From a virus: a stretch of 50,121 nucleotides of DNA. The DNA lies in IMG/VR virus record IMGVR_UViG_3300012922_000009, positions 1-50,121 of that record, one strand, 5' to 3'. Numbering within the stretch: the first letter of the stretch is position 1; every line of letters starts with the position of its first letter. This document shows, one piece after another, positions 14,681-23,271 of the stretch. The notes below the pieces were generated by a model, which made no database searches, was not told where the DNA came from, and saw only the letters and a list, made by a program, of their open reading frames with translations. The translations under genes were made by a program, and so were the position numbers.

Positions 14681-16672
14681 CTACTCCCAGCTTCCTGCCT
14701 CTCTAAGCTGAGCAGTAACGTCGTGTGGATCTGGTATGGCAGCAGGCGGTAAGGCGTGCCTGCTGGGTTCTGGGACCTTCTGATTGTCCAACGCCTCCTT
14801 GACCCGAATCTCGTACCACTGCACGAGTTCGTGGCTCTCCTTGCTGTGTGTCGTGCAGGGCGAGACATAGGGCAGCATGCAGCCCCGGGGATACTTCGGT
14901 GCCGCTTGATTGAGCGGGAGTCGTGAGTGCTTCCACACTCCGTTCTGACGTGCGGCGACGATGTTGTTGCTGCACTGGCTGCAGTGATGCACGCACACCG
15001 TCACCTCAAGTGCAGGAATCTCTTGATGGACAGTGCCCGTAAGAGCCTTGGGCTTGACTCGCACGCGACTGTGTGTGGCAAAGCTGCAGGTATCTGCATG
15101 CTGCCCATTGTTGACGGTGAGGTTGTAGTAGCACTCGCTGCAAAAGCCGTCACCTTCGGCCCTTGTCCCACGCTCACCACCCCAGTCTGGGCAGATGATG
15201 CTGTGTCCATCAGCGATCTTGCGGTGACAGTAGCCGCACAAGTCAGGCTTGTTCCAGATGCACTGCGGCTTGTGGTTGGGCAGCAGCTCAGCGCACGTCT
15301 CGCAGGTGCGCTGTGGTGTGGGTAGTGAACGAACATTCCCCTTGCCGCCCGGAACACCCACCGAGAATGCCCCATCGTTGGGACACTCCGCCTTGTGGAC
15401 GTATGTGTTACGACAGGACGGGCAGGGCGAGTGAGCAACAGCGGCCTTCTCGCACTCCGTGCACGATGCAGCGATAGGCTTTCCGTGCAGACAAACGCGC
15501 ACCTTGCCGGTAGCGGCCCGGCTGGGGCGCTTGTGGCACCACAGCTTGTGTTCCTCGACGGGCGCAAGCTCCGCCGCGCCGCAGTAGCACAGAACGTCGT
15601 CCCTGTTCTGGTAACTGTCGGCCATCGGTGTGGCTGCTGGCAGCAGCAACAGCTGGTGTTCCTTGTCCGCTGCCAGCTCCGGAGGGTAAATCTTATCGAG
15701 CATCCGCACCGCTTGCCACCGCTGGATCTTGGCCTTCTCCACGAACTTCCGCACCTTGGCGGCCAGCTTCTTGCGCTTCTTGCCGCTGATGGTGGCCAAG
15801 TCGATCTTGTCTACCTCCTTGATCAGCTCCTCCACATCGGAGACGAACATGCTGCCGACATGGTAGTAGCTGACGCCGCCGTACTGCGTCACCGGCGCGT
15901 AGGTCCGTGCACGGAACTTGAACTGTTCCAGCTTGTCCAGCTTGAGCAGCTTCTTGAGTACGGTGCGCGTGTGCATCCAGGCGCCGAGCAGCAGCATCTC
16001 CCCATCGCTGTGCTCGTGCCAGAAGCCCGCCGAGAGGTTCACGCCGCACAGCAGGATCTCGCCGCAGATGTGGCGGATGTCTGTGCTGCTGCCCTCGAAC
16101 TCCCGCCACGGCTTGTTCTCGAAGTCGAACTTGCTGAGCGTGGACGTGATGAACGCCTTGAACTTGTCCGTGCCGACATCGTAGAACACTGCTTGCCGGT
16201 CACCACGCCGGTCTACCTGGACCGCGAACTGGTGCTTCTCCAGCTCCTTCTTGATGTCCTGCACCGCTGCACGGGCGCCCACCAGTCCACGCTCTTCACC
16301 GGTGGTGACGAGCAGGGAGTGAGAGCCATCCCACAGATCGTACATCAACGCACACCCAGCACGGTCATCAGCGCCGAGTGGGCCACTGGCGACAGCACCC
16401 TTGCCCCACCCACCGCCGGACTGCCCACCGATGCGGCAGCACACATCGCCGATCCAGAGCAGATCGTTGATGGGCTTGTCTTCGTGTACCGTGTCAGCAT
16501 GGGCCACGCACAACACACGGTCAGGCCGCTTGCCGGGGATGTAGACCCACTTGAAGCCCGGCTCTTTGTTCCGGATCGCTCCTGGCAGCTTGAGGAACTT
16601 CGCCACCACCTCATCTTCGGTGGGACGCAGGAAGTTCTCCAACAGCCGCTGCTGTTCTGTCAGCTTGATCAT
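14681..16672 (-). CDS. M20/M28-like peptidase fused to a zinc-ribbon array
   Basis: A 663-aa protein. Residues 1-250 carry the metal-site pattern of M20/M28/M42 di-zinc peptidases: CVAHADTVHED (His-x-Asp, about 57), GADDRAG (bridging Asp, about 102), TGEERG (catalytic and ligand Glu, about 122), an SSTDI segment and WHEHSDGE (last His, about 220). From about 360 to 580 there are many CxxC knuckles (CYCG, CTEC, CPSC, CETC, CGYCH, CSECY, CSQC), about seven zinc ribbons. This fusion is unusual. The substrate is unknown. It overlaps the 16669-17967 gene by 4 nt. Confidence 0.6.
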   Translation of the reverse strand: MIKLTEQQRLLENFLRPTEDEVVAKFLKLPGAIRNKEPGFKWVYIPGKRPDRVLCVAHADTVHEDKPINDLLWIGDVCCRIGGQSGGGWGKGAVASGPLGADDRAGCALMYDLWDGSHSLLVTTGEERGLVGARAAVQDIKKELEKHQFAVQVDRRGDRQAVFYDVGTDKFKAFITSTLSKFDFENKPWREFEGSSTDIRHICGEILLCGVNLSAGFWHEHSDGEMLLLGAWMHTRTVLKKLLKLDKLEQFKFRARTYAPVTQYGGVSYYHVGSMFVSDVEELIKEVDKIDLATISGKKRKKLAAKVRKFVEKAKIQRWQAVRMLDKIYPPELAADKEHQLLLLPAATPMADSYQNRDDVLCYCGAAELAPVEEHKLWCHKRPSRAATGKVRVCLHGKPIAASCTECEKAAVAHSPCPSCRNTYVHKAECPNDGAFSVGVPGGKGNVRSLPTPQRTCETCAELLPNHKPQCIWNKPDLCGYCHRKIADGHSIICPDWGGERGTRAEGDGFCSECYYNLTVNNGQHADTCSFATHSRVRVKPKALTGTVHQEIPALEVTVCVHHCSQCSNNIVAARQNGVWKHSRLPLNQAAPKYPRGCMLPYVSPCTTHSKESHELVQWYEIRVKEALDNQKVPEPSRHALPPAAIPDPHDVTAQLREAGSWE

Positions 16673-17967
16673 ACGAACATCCCCCCAGCGAGAACCGCTG
16701 CTTTGTTGTCCACCTCAGGATAGGGCCAGACCTTCGGCAGCTCCAGCTCAGGGAGCGGACGCCCCGGGCCAGCGCCATTGCGTGTGTAGAGCCCCAGCTT
16801 GTCAGCGTAGTTGAGCACCTCACGGAGATAGTGCTCGGTGTACTTGGTGCGGAAGGCTGTCTTGCCCGCGAGATAGGTGCAATCCGCGTTCGTGTAGAAC
16901 GCTTGATTCTGGTGATCGCGGATGCTGATGACATGCCCACCGAAGGCTTCTGGAGCTGGCACGTTCAAGCCTGCTTCAACCGCTGCGAGCACCGCTGGAT
17001 AGACCAGCTCCTTCGTGAGCCCGTAGAAGTTGCTCACCACGCAGCCTCTGCGGGGAATCCCGATGCCCCAGCCCCGACCTTGGGGCTTCCCAGCTTCCTG
17101 CGCCTGCTTGAGCTTCTTTCCCCCCTCATCTGCGGCGGTGCCCCGATACGTCAGCATCACGAAGGAGTCGGGTAAGTCAGCCGCTAGGAACAGCTTGGAG
17201 CTGTCATGCAGTCCGGCATTACGGTAGCAGGACCCAGCGTCGATCCCCTCGTAATGGCCGAGACTCAGGAAGGCAGAGGGTCTGGCAGTGAGGGTGACGG
17301 CGACGGGCACTTGCTGCCCCACCCACACCGACTCGCCCAGCTGGACGAACAGCTTCTCGTACACCTCGCTGATGTCCGGCCACTGCTTCGTGATCCCTGC
17401 ATCCTCCAGGGCCTCCATGATGAGTGGAGCGATCCGCTGGCCCACCCGTGCTTTGATCTTGATGTACTTCCGCACCTCACGACCGCTGCGTGTCTCACGC
17501 TCCACGTACTGGCCAGCGGTGACGTAGACACCCTTGCTGGGCAGCTTGTAGCCGTCGTAGTTCTCTTGGATGGTCTTGGCGCACAGGAAGTTCTGTGACT
17601 GCGCCACTGCGCCTACGCCGTCCGCGCCAACATACAGCTCCACCATGAACTGACGTGGGCCATACACTGGTGTGCCGCCCATCTCATATCCGTTCTTGAT
17701 GAGCACTGCGTTGACGGCCACGGCGAACTTGTCGTACACGGTCTTGGCAGCCCGCTTCGCTGCGGTAGGATCTTCGATGAGCGTGACGGGACCCTGATGC
17801 TCCCATCCTTCCCACATCTCCAAGAGCTGCCGATGCATGTGGGCGCACCGTTGCACGAACGTCTTGACGGGCATCCGAGGCGGTGTCTTCAAGCCTGGAT
17901 ACTTCGTCAGGAACGTCTCGCAGCGCTTGATCTCCTCTGCGACCAGCTGTTCCATGAGCGGTGGCAT
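16669..17967 (-). CDS. Large conserved-looking hypothetical protein
   Basis: A 432-aa protein, probably alpha/beta. Notable segments are GPRQFMVELYVGADGVG (about 100), GIDAGSCYRNAG (about 245), FVMLTYRG (about 270) and RGWGIGIPRRGC (about 298). It is coupled by ATGA overlap to the peptidase fusion downstream, so the two may act together. I do not recognise a family or catalytic motif. Confidence 0.6.
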   Translation of the reverse strand: MPPLMEQLVAEEIKRCETFLTKYPGLKTPPRMPVKTFVQRCAHMHRQLLEMWEGWEHQGPVTLIEDPTAAKRAAKTVYDKFAVAVNAVLIKNGYEMGGTPVYGPRQFMVELYVGADGVGAVAQSQNFLCAKTIQENYDGYKLPSKGVYVTAGQYVERETRSGREVRKYIKIKARVGQRIAPLIMEALEDAGITKQWPDISEVYEKLFVQLGESVWVGQQVPVAVTLTARPSAFLSLGHYEGIDAGSCYRNAGLHDSSKLFLAADLPDSFVMLTYRGTAADEGGKKLKQAQEAGKPQGRGWGIGIPRRGCVVSNFYGLTKELVYPAVLAAVEAGLNVPAPEAFGGHVISIRDHQNQAFYTNADCTYLAGKTAFRTKYTEHYLREVLNYADKLGLYTRNGAGPGRPLPELELPKVWPYPEVDNKAAVLAGGMFV

Positions 17968-17968
17968 C

Positions 17969-18376
17969 TCAGCCTCCCCGTTGCCCAGGTGGATTTACAG
18001 GCCACTGCAGCCCCTGTGGAGCAATGGCAGCCATGAACTGCCCCAACTGCTGCGGCAGAATCTGCTGTTCCAGCACGGCGGCCATAGCACCTTCTAGCCA
18101 AGGATGCACCTTTCTCACCGGCCTAGCTTCCTCCGTGTGATTCATCATCTCGATTTGCATCCACACTTCTGCGGTCTTCAGCGGTTCTACGGTGATGGTG
18201 ATGACGTTGGCTCCATCCCGTTCGATGTACATGTCGGCACCGCACGAGCAGCCGTATTCATACGGCTCTCGCCTGCCAGTGCGGACATCCCAGCCACCCC
18301 CTTGCCGCTTCCACTCATGCTGATGCGGTGGAGGCGCTGCAGGCGGTAGTGGAGCGGTATCCGGATACTTGAGCAT
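17969..18376 (-). CDS. Hypothetical protein with N-terminal His/Cys site
   Basis: A 135-aa protein with GGAGGAATC before ATG 18376. A Pro-rich start (PLPPAAPPPHQHEWK) precedes YGCSCGADMYIERDG, which may bind a metal together with the HQH residues. The C-terminus is helical and Gln/Pro-rich. It precedes the 432-aa gene by 1 nt. Confidence 0.55.
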   Translation of the reverse strand: MLKYPDTAPLPPAAPPPHQHEWKRQGGGWDVRTGRREPYEYGCSCGADMYIERDGANVITITVEPLKTAEVWMQIEMMNHTEEARPVRKVHPWLEGAMAAVLEQQILPQQLGQFMAAIAPQGLQWPVNPPGQRGG

Positions 18377-18387
18377 GATTCCTCCCC

Positions 18388-18417
18388 GTGCTGCGCTCCA
18401 ACCCCTTCACGCAGCAC
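18388..18417 (-). terminator. Terminator-like hairpin
   Basis: GTGCTGCG pairs perfectly with CGCAGCAC (8 bp, 14-nt loop) between the 18462 and 18376 genes. No T run follows, so it may be an attenuator or processing site. Confidence 0.35.
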
Positions 18418-18461
18418 ACTAACGTGGCCGTCCAACTTCGGAGTATTGCAGGGGTCCCACG

Positions 18462-18665
18462 CTAGATGTAGAGCCCCATGAGCTTGCGACAGTGAATCCC
18501 CAGCTGTTCCAGCGCCTTGCCATCTTGGCCGTAGCGCGCCCGATCCAGCAGCGCCTGCAGATTCCTGATGTACAGCGTCTTCGCTTTCTTCGGACTCTCG
18601 GCAGCGATGATCTCCTCAGGGAAGTCCATCAGCTGCACAGCGTACATCTTGCCTCCGCTCTTCAT
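18462..18665 (-). CDS. Hypothetical protein
   Basis: A 67-aa basic protein: a short beta start (MYAVQLMDFPEEIIAAESPKKAKTLY) then helices. The pattern resembles small phage-encoded single-domain proteins in which a residue-modified 'AESPKKAK' helix follows a strand. Start may be ATG 18665 or the ATG six codons later. Coupled by a 4-nt overlap to the membrane gene upstream. Confidence 0.5.
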   Translation of the reverse strand: MKSGGKMYAVQLMDFPEEIIAAESPKKAKTLYIRNLQALLDRARYGQDGKALEQLGIHCRKLMGLYI

Positions 18666-19018
18666 AGCGCCACCGTTCTGAGCAGGGCATTGAGCCGTGC
18701 CACCTCCATACGGAGCTCGAAAGCGTCCATGCCTGGTCCTCGCTCTGCAGCACCGTCACGGTAGTCTCGCACGGCTTGACGACGGATGTCATCATAGTCA
18801 CCCATCGTCACAAGCCGTATGACGAAGGCGCTGATGACGAGAGCGACTAAAATGAGCACGATGCAGACGAGCCGCCGCTCACCAGGCAGCCAGACGTAGA
18901 ATCCCCCATTGGGTGTGGGGTGGATGTGCATGCTGAAGATGGCTATCACAGTGGCGATACCAAGAATCACTGTGAGCGCTCCCCAGATGCACCAGGCCAG
19001 CTTCTCATTCTCTCTCAT
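18662..19018 (-). CDS. Two-TM membrane protein
   Basis: A 118-aa protein from ATG 19018 with two TM segments (about 8-28, WCIWGALTVILGIATVIAIF, and 50-72, VCIVLILVALVISAFVIRLV) and a charged cytoplasmic tail. Function unknown. It is coupled by overlap to the zinc-ribbon gene upstream. Confidence 0.6.
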   Translation of the reverse strand: MRENEKLAWCIWGALTVILGIATVIAIFSMHIHPTPNGGFYVWLPGERRLVCIVLILVALVISAFVIRLVTMGDYDDIRRQAVRDYRDGAAERGPGMDAFELRMEVARLNALLRTVAL

Positions 19019-19182
19019 CGTTCCTCCCTTGGATCGTCCTCCGGCATGGGCGTGAATCGTTCGCTGCCACAGTGCGGGCAGCATGGCAGCACGAGTGGGA
19101 ATGGTGATGCGAGATCGTCTTCCCAGTCATCTAGCTCACCCGGCTGATCGAAGATTTCGTGGCACTCTTTGCACTGATACAT
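19015..19182 (-). CDS. Zinc-ribbon protein
   Basis: A 55-aa acidic protein with GGAGG before ATG 19182. Two knuckles, CKECH and CPHCG, flank an acidic loop (GELDDWEDD), a rubredoxin-like arrangement. The upstream frame remains open but reads as shadow sequence. Overlaps the next start by 4 nt. Confidence 0.6.
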   Translation of the reverse strand: MYQCKECHEIFDQPGELDDWEDDLASPFPLVLPCCPHCGSERFTPMPEDDPREER

Positions 19183-19364
19183 GCGGCCTCCGGGGTCGCG
19201 CCGTGAGCCCAAAGGTACCCGGTACCCGCAACCCCCCCCGCCGTGCTGCGCGCAGAGCACCCCACAGTGTGCCCAGGATGCCCTAGGAACGATGATCCCC
19301 CATAGCATCGAGGCCAGATACCGTGACTCGGCATCCGGCCTCATGCTTGGAAAAGGAAAGCTGG

Positions 19365-19550
19365 TTAGTTCGCGAAGCGGGCGCTGCGGGACTTGGCAGA
19401 GACCTGGGCGCTGACCATGAGCTTCTGGGCCAGCTCTAGGGCTTGCTCGGGGGTGAGGACGTACGCCGCGCCATCGTTGTCGTCATCCGTGTTGGCGTGG
19501 ATGATCACTTGATCGTCAGCGATCTCGATGTGCAGGTTCGACTGGAACAT
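19365..19550 (-). CDS. Small hypothetical protein
   Basis: A 61-aa protein from ATG 19550 (MFQSNLHIEIADDQVIIHAN). A strand pair with an acidic turn (TDDDNDG) is followed by a helix (PEQALELAQKLM). It overlaps the ATPase stop by 35 nt. No family recognised. Confidence 0.55.
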   Translation of the reverse strand: MFQSNLHIEIADDQVIIHANTDDDNDGAAYVLTPEQALELAQKLMVSAQVSAKSRSARFAN

Positions 19551-20415
19551 GGCTGCTCCCTTCCAAGTACTGCTGGATGACATGTGGCCCAGCGACGAAG
19601 GAGCCGAGCAAGTACTGCTCCAGCTCCACGGTCGTGCCACGGGGGTGACGCTGGCGCCAGTGCGTGGCCAGCTTGTCCACCTGTTCGCCTGTAGCATACA
19701 ACAAGAGGGTCTGTGAATGCAAGAGCAAGGGGATCTCGGGCTGGGCCTCGCAGGTCCGCGTCTTCGTGAAGCTGAGCATGAGCCGGTTCCCCGCCACGCG
19801 CTGGAGATGGAGGCCTGTGTCCGCATCGTCCAGCCACGCTCCGCTGCCTCGGAAGAGCTCATCAGGATCTAGTTGCTCCTGGTCCACCACCGTCTTCTTG
19901 TCATGATGGATGAAGAAGTGAGTAGCCGTCGGGAACATCTCCTGGGACTTCCCGTAGATGAAGCTGGCCGCATCGTCATCGTTCGTGCCGAGCCGCTGGA
20001 TCTTCCGCAGCGTGTCCCAGAAGATGATGGAGGGCCGGAGATGGGCGATCTCACACATGACCGGATCACTCATGGTCACTTGGGCCAGATCGAAGAACCG
20101 TGGAAAGAAGAAGTGGACATCCTTCAGTCGATAGAGCTCCTGGATCTGTCGGATGCGACGCTGCTGGATGTGGGCCGACATGTCCGCTTGGACATACACG
20201 ATAGGCCCATAGGGATGTGTAGGATACTTCCCAAAGAGAGCACCATGCTCACTCAGGCAGGCGATCAGCGTCAGGGCCAACTGGCTCTTACCGATGTTCC
20301 GCTTGCCATGAAAGAAGCAGATGCCCTCTCGGGGAAGAAAGGGCTCGATCAGGAACGCCTGGGGGAAGACGTGATCCCGCAGGGCCTCAGCTGTCCAGAG
20401 GTGCTGCCCGCTCAT
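19516..20415 (-). CDS. RecA-fold AAA ATPase, helicase or RepA-like
   Basis: A 299-aa protein from ATG 20415. Walker A HGKRNIGKSQ (about residues 37-46) and Walker B SIIFWDTL (about 132-139) are clear; HFFIHHDKK resembles the sensor strand of RecA/RepA-type ATPases. The spacing fits a hexameric RepA- or DnaB-like helicase core lacking the primase domain. Within the replication module it may be a helicase or loader. The start at the internal MSGQ is chosen because the upstream extension overlaps the preceding gene and is Arg/Ser shadow. Confidence 0.65.
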   Translation of the reverse strand: MSGQHLWTAEALRDHVFPQAFLIEPFLPREGICFFHGKRNIGKSQLALTLIACLSEHGALFGKYPTHPYGPIVYVQADMSAHIQQRRIRQIQELYRLKDVHFFFPRFFDLAQVTMSDPVMCEIAHLRPSIIFWDTLRKIQRLGTNDDDAASFIYGKSQEMFPTATHFFIHHDKKTVVDQEQLDPDELFRGSGAWLDDADTGLHLQRVAGNRLMLSFTKTRTCEAQPEIPLLLHSQTLLLYATGEQVDKLATHWRQRHPRGTTVELEQYLLGSFVAGPHVIQQYLEGSSHVPVEPAHRDR

Positions 20416-20935
20416 CCCGCCCCACTTGGATACCCACCTTCTGGAACGCGGCTTCGAGCTTCTCGAACACCTTCTTGGGGTCCATCCCAACCTGGGCGTG
20501 AATCGCGGCGGTCACGGTAGCGAACTTCTTCTTGAGATCGTGGGCGTCGTCGAGCGTGAGTTTGACCATGGCGTGATCGGCCATCTCTAGCAGGGTTTCC
20601 ATGAAGAACAGACGCTGCTGGGCATCGGTGGGGTCGTCCATCCACACCTCGGGATGGAACGCCATCAAGGCCGCACCCACCACTTGGGCCACGGCACAGT
20701 ACTGAGGGAAGTTGAGATCGGTCAGGGACACGTTGACCTTGGATGTGTCATACTTCCGGTCATCCAACTCATCCAGGTCTTCATCGCCTGGATCGTTGTC
20801 TCGGATCACCATCGGCTCCTGATCGAGTGCGGGTCCCTGCGGCTGTGAGCAGAGTGGACAGTCGAGCGACTCTGATGCGAGCCACGAGGTGCCGCAGGTG
20901 GGACACGCTTGTTCATCCTTCGGCTTGTGAGACAT
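20387..20935 (-). CDS. Zinc-ribbon replication-associated protein
   Basis: A 182-aa protein with ACAGGAGGCAG before ATG 20935. N-terminal CPTCG and CPLC knuckles (about residues 11-30) are followed by an acidic linker and a helical domain with alternating Ala/Leu (ALMAFHPEVWMDDP..). It lies directly before the ATPase, overlapping it by 29 nt, so it may be a partner such as an SSB-like or loader factor. Not identified. Confidence 0.55.
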   Translation of the reverse strand: MSHKPKDEQACPTCGTSWLASESLDCPLCSQPQGPALDQEPMVIRDNDPGDEDLDELDDRKYDTSKVNVSLTDLNFPQYCAVAQVVGAALMAFHPEVWMDDPTDAQQRLFFMETLLEMADHAMVKLTLDDAHDLKKKFATVTAAIHAQVGMDPKKVFEKLEAAFQKVGIQVGRDERAAPLDS

Positions 20936-20946
20936 ACTGCCTCCTG

Positions 20947-21825
20947 TTAGAAGTTCCATTTGTGACGGAGATACGTTTCTACTGCTGCTCGCTGGGCATC
21001 GGGAATGACACTGTTGTAAACAAGCAGTTCAGCTAGACTTCCCACAAACCCGCCTGGCTGACTTCCATTTCCTCGACCGCCAACGAATGTCGGGTTCGCT
21101 GCAAGAACACTTGGCACTCCAGTGAACTGCGCTGTAATACGGTGCATGTTTCTGAGAATCTGGTTCTTGTAAAGCCACGGGATAGCTCTAGTGTTATCCA
21201 GCTGCACAAGCTGTTGTCCGCTGTACGCCCACGACCATAGCGCCCATTCTCCGACGATATTGATACTTGTGCCATCGTTATACTGGTAAACATCAGTAGA
21301 CAATCCTACGCCGCTTTGCCGGAGAATGACGATATTGACTGCGTTGGAAATGGTGAAGAGATCCTGATACTGAAAGATCCCTCCATTGTTGTTGCTCAAG
21401 GCAGTCGTGAGCAGCGTGTCGGTGTTGATCGACCCTGCCAGTCGTGTCAGGCTGATAATCGAGTAAGGATTCGTGAAACCGAGCTTGACGAGCCAGGATT
21501 TCGCTGATTGGAGACATTGCGTCCCACTGAAAGCGACCACTGGGAGACCGTTCTGCCCCGGAACTGTCAGGGTGGGATTCCCGCCACCCGATCCCGAGGG
21601 GCCAAGATCGTTCCCGTTGCCACTTTTGTCTACCCATGCTGTCACACTCGATCCATTCGTGCCGCTCAAGCTCGTGGCGTCATACCACACGAGCAAGTTA
21701 TTGTCGGGCATAGGGTTGAACGCGCCGGGAGGGTCCATAGGAATGAACACCGCCGTGTTATCCGGCGTAGTCGTCTTGTCCAGATCCTTGGGTGCGTCGA
21801 ATGAGCCTGTACGATAGCCTGGCAT
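20947..21825 (-). CDS. LamG/concanavalin-like beta protein
   Basis: A 292-aa protein from ATG 21825. From about residue 35 it reads as a laminin-G or concanavalin-type jelly roll: LLVWYDATSLSG, WVDKSGNGNDL, LPVVAFSGTQCLQ, and the typical end AELLVYNSVIPDAQRAAVETYLRHKW. Such domains occur in tail fibres and surface proteins. It sits between the polymerase and the zinc-ribbon/ATPase genes, is less GC-rich than its neighbours and looks like an inserted cargo gene. The start overlaps the polymerase stop (ATG inside TAATG). Confidence 0.65.
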   Translation of the reverse strand: MPGYRTGSFDAPKDLDKTTTPDNTAVFIPMDPPGAFNPMPDNNLLVWYDATSLSGTNGSSVTAWVDKSGNGNDLGPSGSGGGNPTLTVPGQNGLPVVAFSGTQCLQSAKSWLVKLGFTNPYSIISLTRLAGSINTDTLLTTALSNNNGGIFQYQDLFTISNAVNIVILRQSGVGLSTDVYQYNDGTSINIVGEWALWSWAYSGQQLVQLDNTRAIPWLYKNQILRNMHRITAQFTGVPSVLAANPTFVGGRGNGSQPGGFVGSLAELLVYNSVIPDAQRAAVETYLRHKWNF

Positions 21826-22838
21826 TACATCCCCTTGTGCTCGAACTTGGCCATGTGACCCCAGTTGTGACCCCGCTTCCACTCGACTGGAATGTAGAGC
21901 TCTCGACCGTGGATGGCAAAGCGGCGTTCGAGGAACGGGCTGACCGTGCGGACGAGGGTCGGAATGGCCTCTGGCGGGCTCTGGAACAAGAGTTCGTCGT
22001 GGATCTGGAGGAGCATATCGACTGGCTGGGTCTTGAGGGCGGTATGGACCCGGGGCAAGGCGTGGTTCATGAGCCACGCAATCGTGCTCTGGGGATAGAA
22101 GCTGAGACCCTCCTTGAGACGTTCATCAGGATCAGGGTTGTGGAACGTCCGACGGTAGCCGAAGCAGTTCCAGAGTACCCCATTCTGCTTCTCCAGCTCT
22201 CGACGGGTGGTATCCCACCAGAGCTCCAAGGGATGGAGCTGCAAGAGCTTGTGGTGCAGGACCGTGACCTGATCCTCGGTGAAGTACATCCCTGTCGTAT
22301 CCGCTTCCTTGTTCAGGTTGAGGGTGATCGTCCGTACCTTGGCGGCGTACTGACTGGCATAGCGGATGGTCTTGGCGATGTCCCGCTGGAGTGGCGTGAT
22401 CTCCGTCTCGAACATGAACTTGGCTAGCTCGACATGCGTATCAATGCCAGCTTCGAGCTTCTCTAGGTACTTCCAGTCCTTGGAATAGGCAGCGCAGCAG
22501 AACGCTTCAGCTCCCACGAAGTCGCAGGCCACCAGCTCCATGCCCTCATCAGCAATGAAGATGTCCCGCACCTTGTACTCGGGGTCCAGCTTCGCCACCT
22601 TCTTCTCCATGTTCTGGAGGTTGGTGGACTCGAACAAAAGACTGTCACTGCTGGACATACGGAAGCTGGCCGTGTCCGGGGAGAGCACGGTACGGATACG
22701 GCCATCCTTGCCCGGGCTAAGGCGTTTGTACGTCCCCGCGACCTTGCGGTCCCGGACTCCCTTGAGCATCGGGACTACTACTGACTCCGCCACTGCTCGG
22801 CGTTCGTTGATCGACTTGATCGAGAACCGGCTGGACAT
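21825..22838 (-). CDS. DNA polymerase A, palm and fingers domain
   Basis: A 337-aa protein with the three polymerase motifs of family A: motif A VACDFVGAEAF (about residue 104), motif B RDIAKTIRYASQYA (about 152; Lys and Tyr present) and motif C LLQIHDELLF (about 275). DGRIRT..SSSDS..NLQN at about 45-75 is the thumb-palm junction. The exonuclease half is in a separate ORF (23272-24858), with two genes between. The start at 22838 overlaps the zinc gene upstream by 122 nt. Confidence 0.85.
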   Translation of the reverse strand: MSSRFSIKSINERRAVAESVVVPMLKGVRDRKVAGTYKRLSPGKDGRIRTVLSPDTASFRMSSSDSLLFESTNLQNMEKKVAKLDPEYKVRDIFIADEGMELVACDFVGAEAFCCAAYSKDWKYLEKLEAGIDTHVELAKFMFETEITPLQRDIAKTIRYASQYAAKVRTITLNLNKEADTTGMYFTEDQVTVLHHKLLQLHPLELWWDTTRRELEKQNGVLWNCFGYRRTFHNPDPDERLKEGLSFYPQSTIAWLMNHALPRVHTALKTQPVDMLLQIHDELLFQSPPEAIPTLVRTVSPFLERRFAIHGRELYIPVEWKRGHNWGHMAKFEHKGM

Positions 22839-23022
22839 CCTTCACCCCTTCGTCCTTGATGTCGAGTACCTGTTTGTGCATGTACTGCACGAAGCACATC
22901 GGGCAGCTCTTGAGCCAGATGGTGTTGCCAAGGGCATCCTTGAACTCTAGGAAGTACCACTCTTTCTTCGTGGTGTACCAGATGTGTCCCTTGGGACACT
23001 TGAGCTTACGGGCTTCGCTCAT
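22717..23022 (-). CDS. Small zinc-binding protein between the polymerase parts
   Basis: A 101-aa protein from ATG 23022. CPKGH (about residue 9) and CPMCF (about 41) make a zinc ribbon with an aromatic strand-rich core. The last third is Gly/Ser/Pro-rich and overlaps the polymerase palm ORF by 122 nt, so the functional part may be the first 60 residues. It may bridge the polymerase halves; that is inference. Confidence 0.5.
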   Translation of the reverse strand: MSEARKLKCPKGHIWYTTKKEWYFLEFKDALGNTIWLKSCPMCFVQYMHKQVLDIKDEGVKDVQPVLDQVDQRTPSSGGVSSSPDAQGSPGPQGRGDVQTP

Positions 23023-23270
23023 GAGGCTCTGTCCGAGAAGCAGCGCACCCAGCAAGCGTATTTGCTGTCGTAATCATCATCCACCGCAATCGGAAACAGC
23101 TCGCCCTTCTTCACGTCTCTCTTCTTGTCGTCTTGAAGAGCCTGAAAATAGTCCACTCGGGTGTACTTCCACACGACCCCTTCGTTGTCCAGCGCGAACA
23201 GTCCAGATGGGCCAACGCTGATCTGGATAAATCTTGATGTCCCGGCAGGATCTCTTGGAATGATTTTCAT
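23019..23270 (-). CDS. Small beta protein
   Basis: An 83-aa protein. The segment RFIQISVGPSGLFALDNEGVVWKY is like a single blade of an RCC1- or tachylectin-like propeller. The rest is charged. It lies between the two polymerase ORFs with a 4-nt overlap downstream. Function unknown. Confidence 0.55.
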   Translation of the reverse strand: MKIIPRDPAGTSRFIQISVGPSGLFALDNEGVVWKYTRVDYFQALQDDKKRDVKKGELFPIAVDDDYDSKYACWVRCFSDRAS

Positions 23271-23271
23271 A

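Noticed and set aside
20947-21825. Transposase or other mobile element cargo around the LamG-like gene
   Set aside because: No inverted repeats, target duplications or transposase motifs at its borders.
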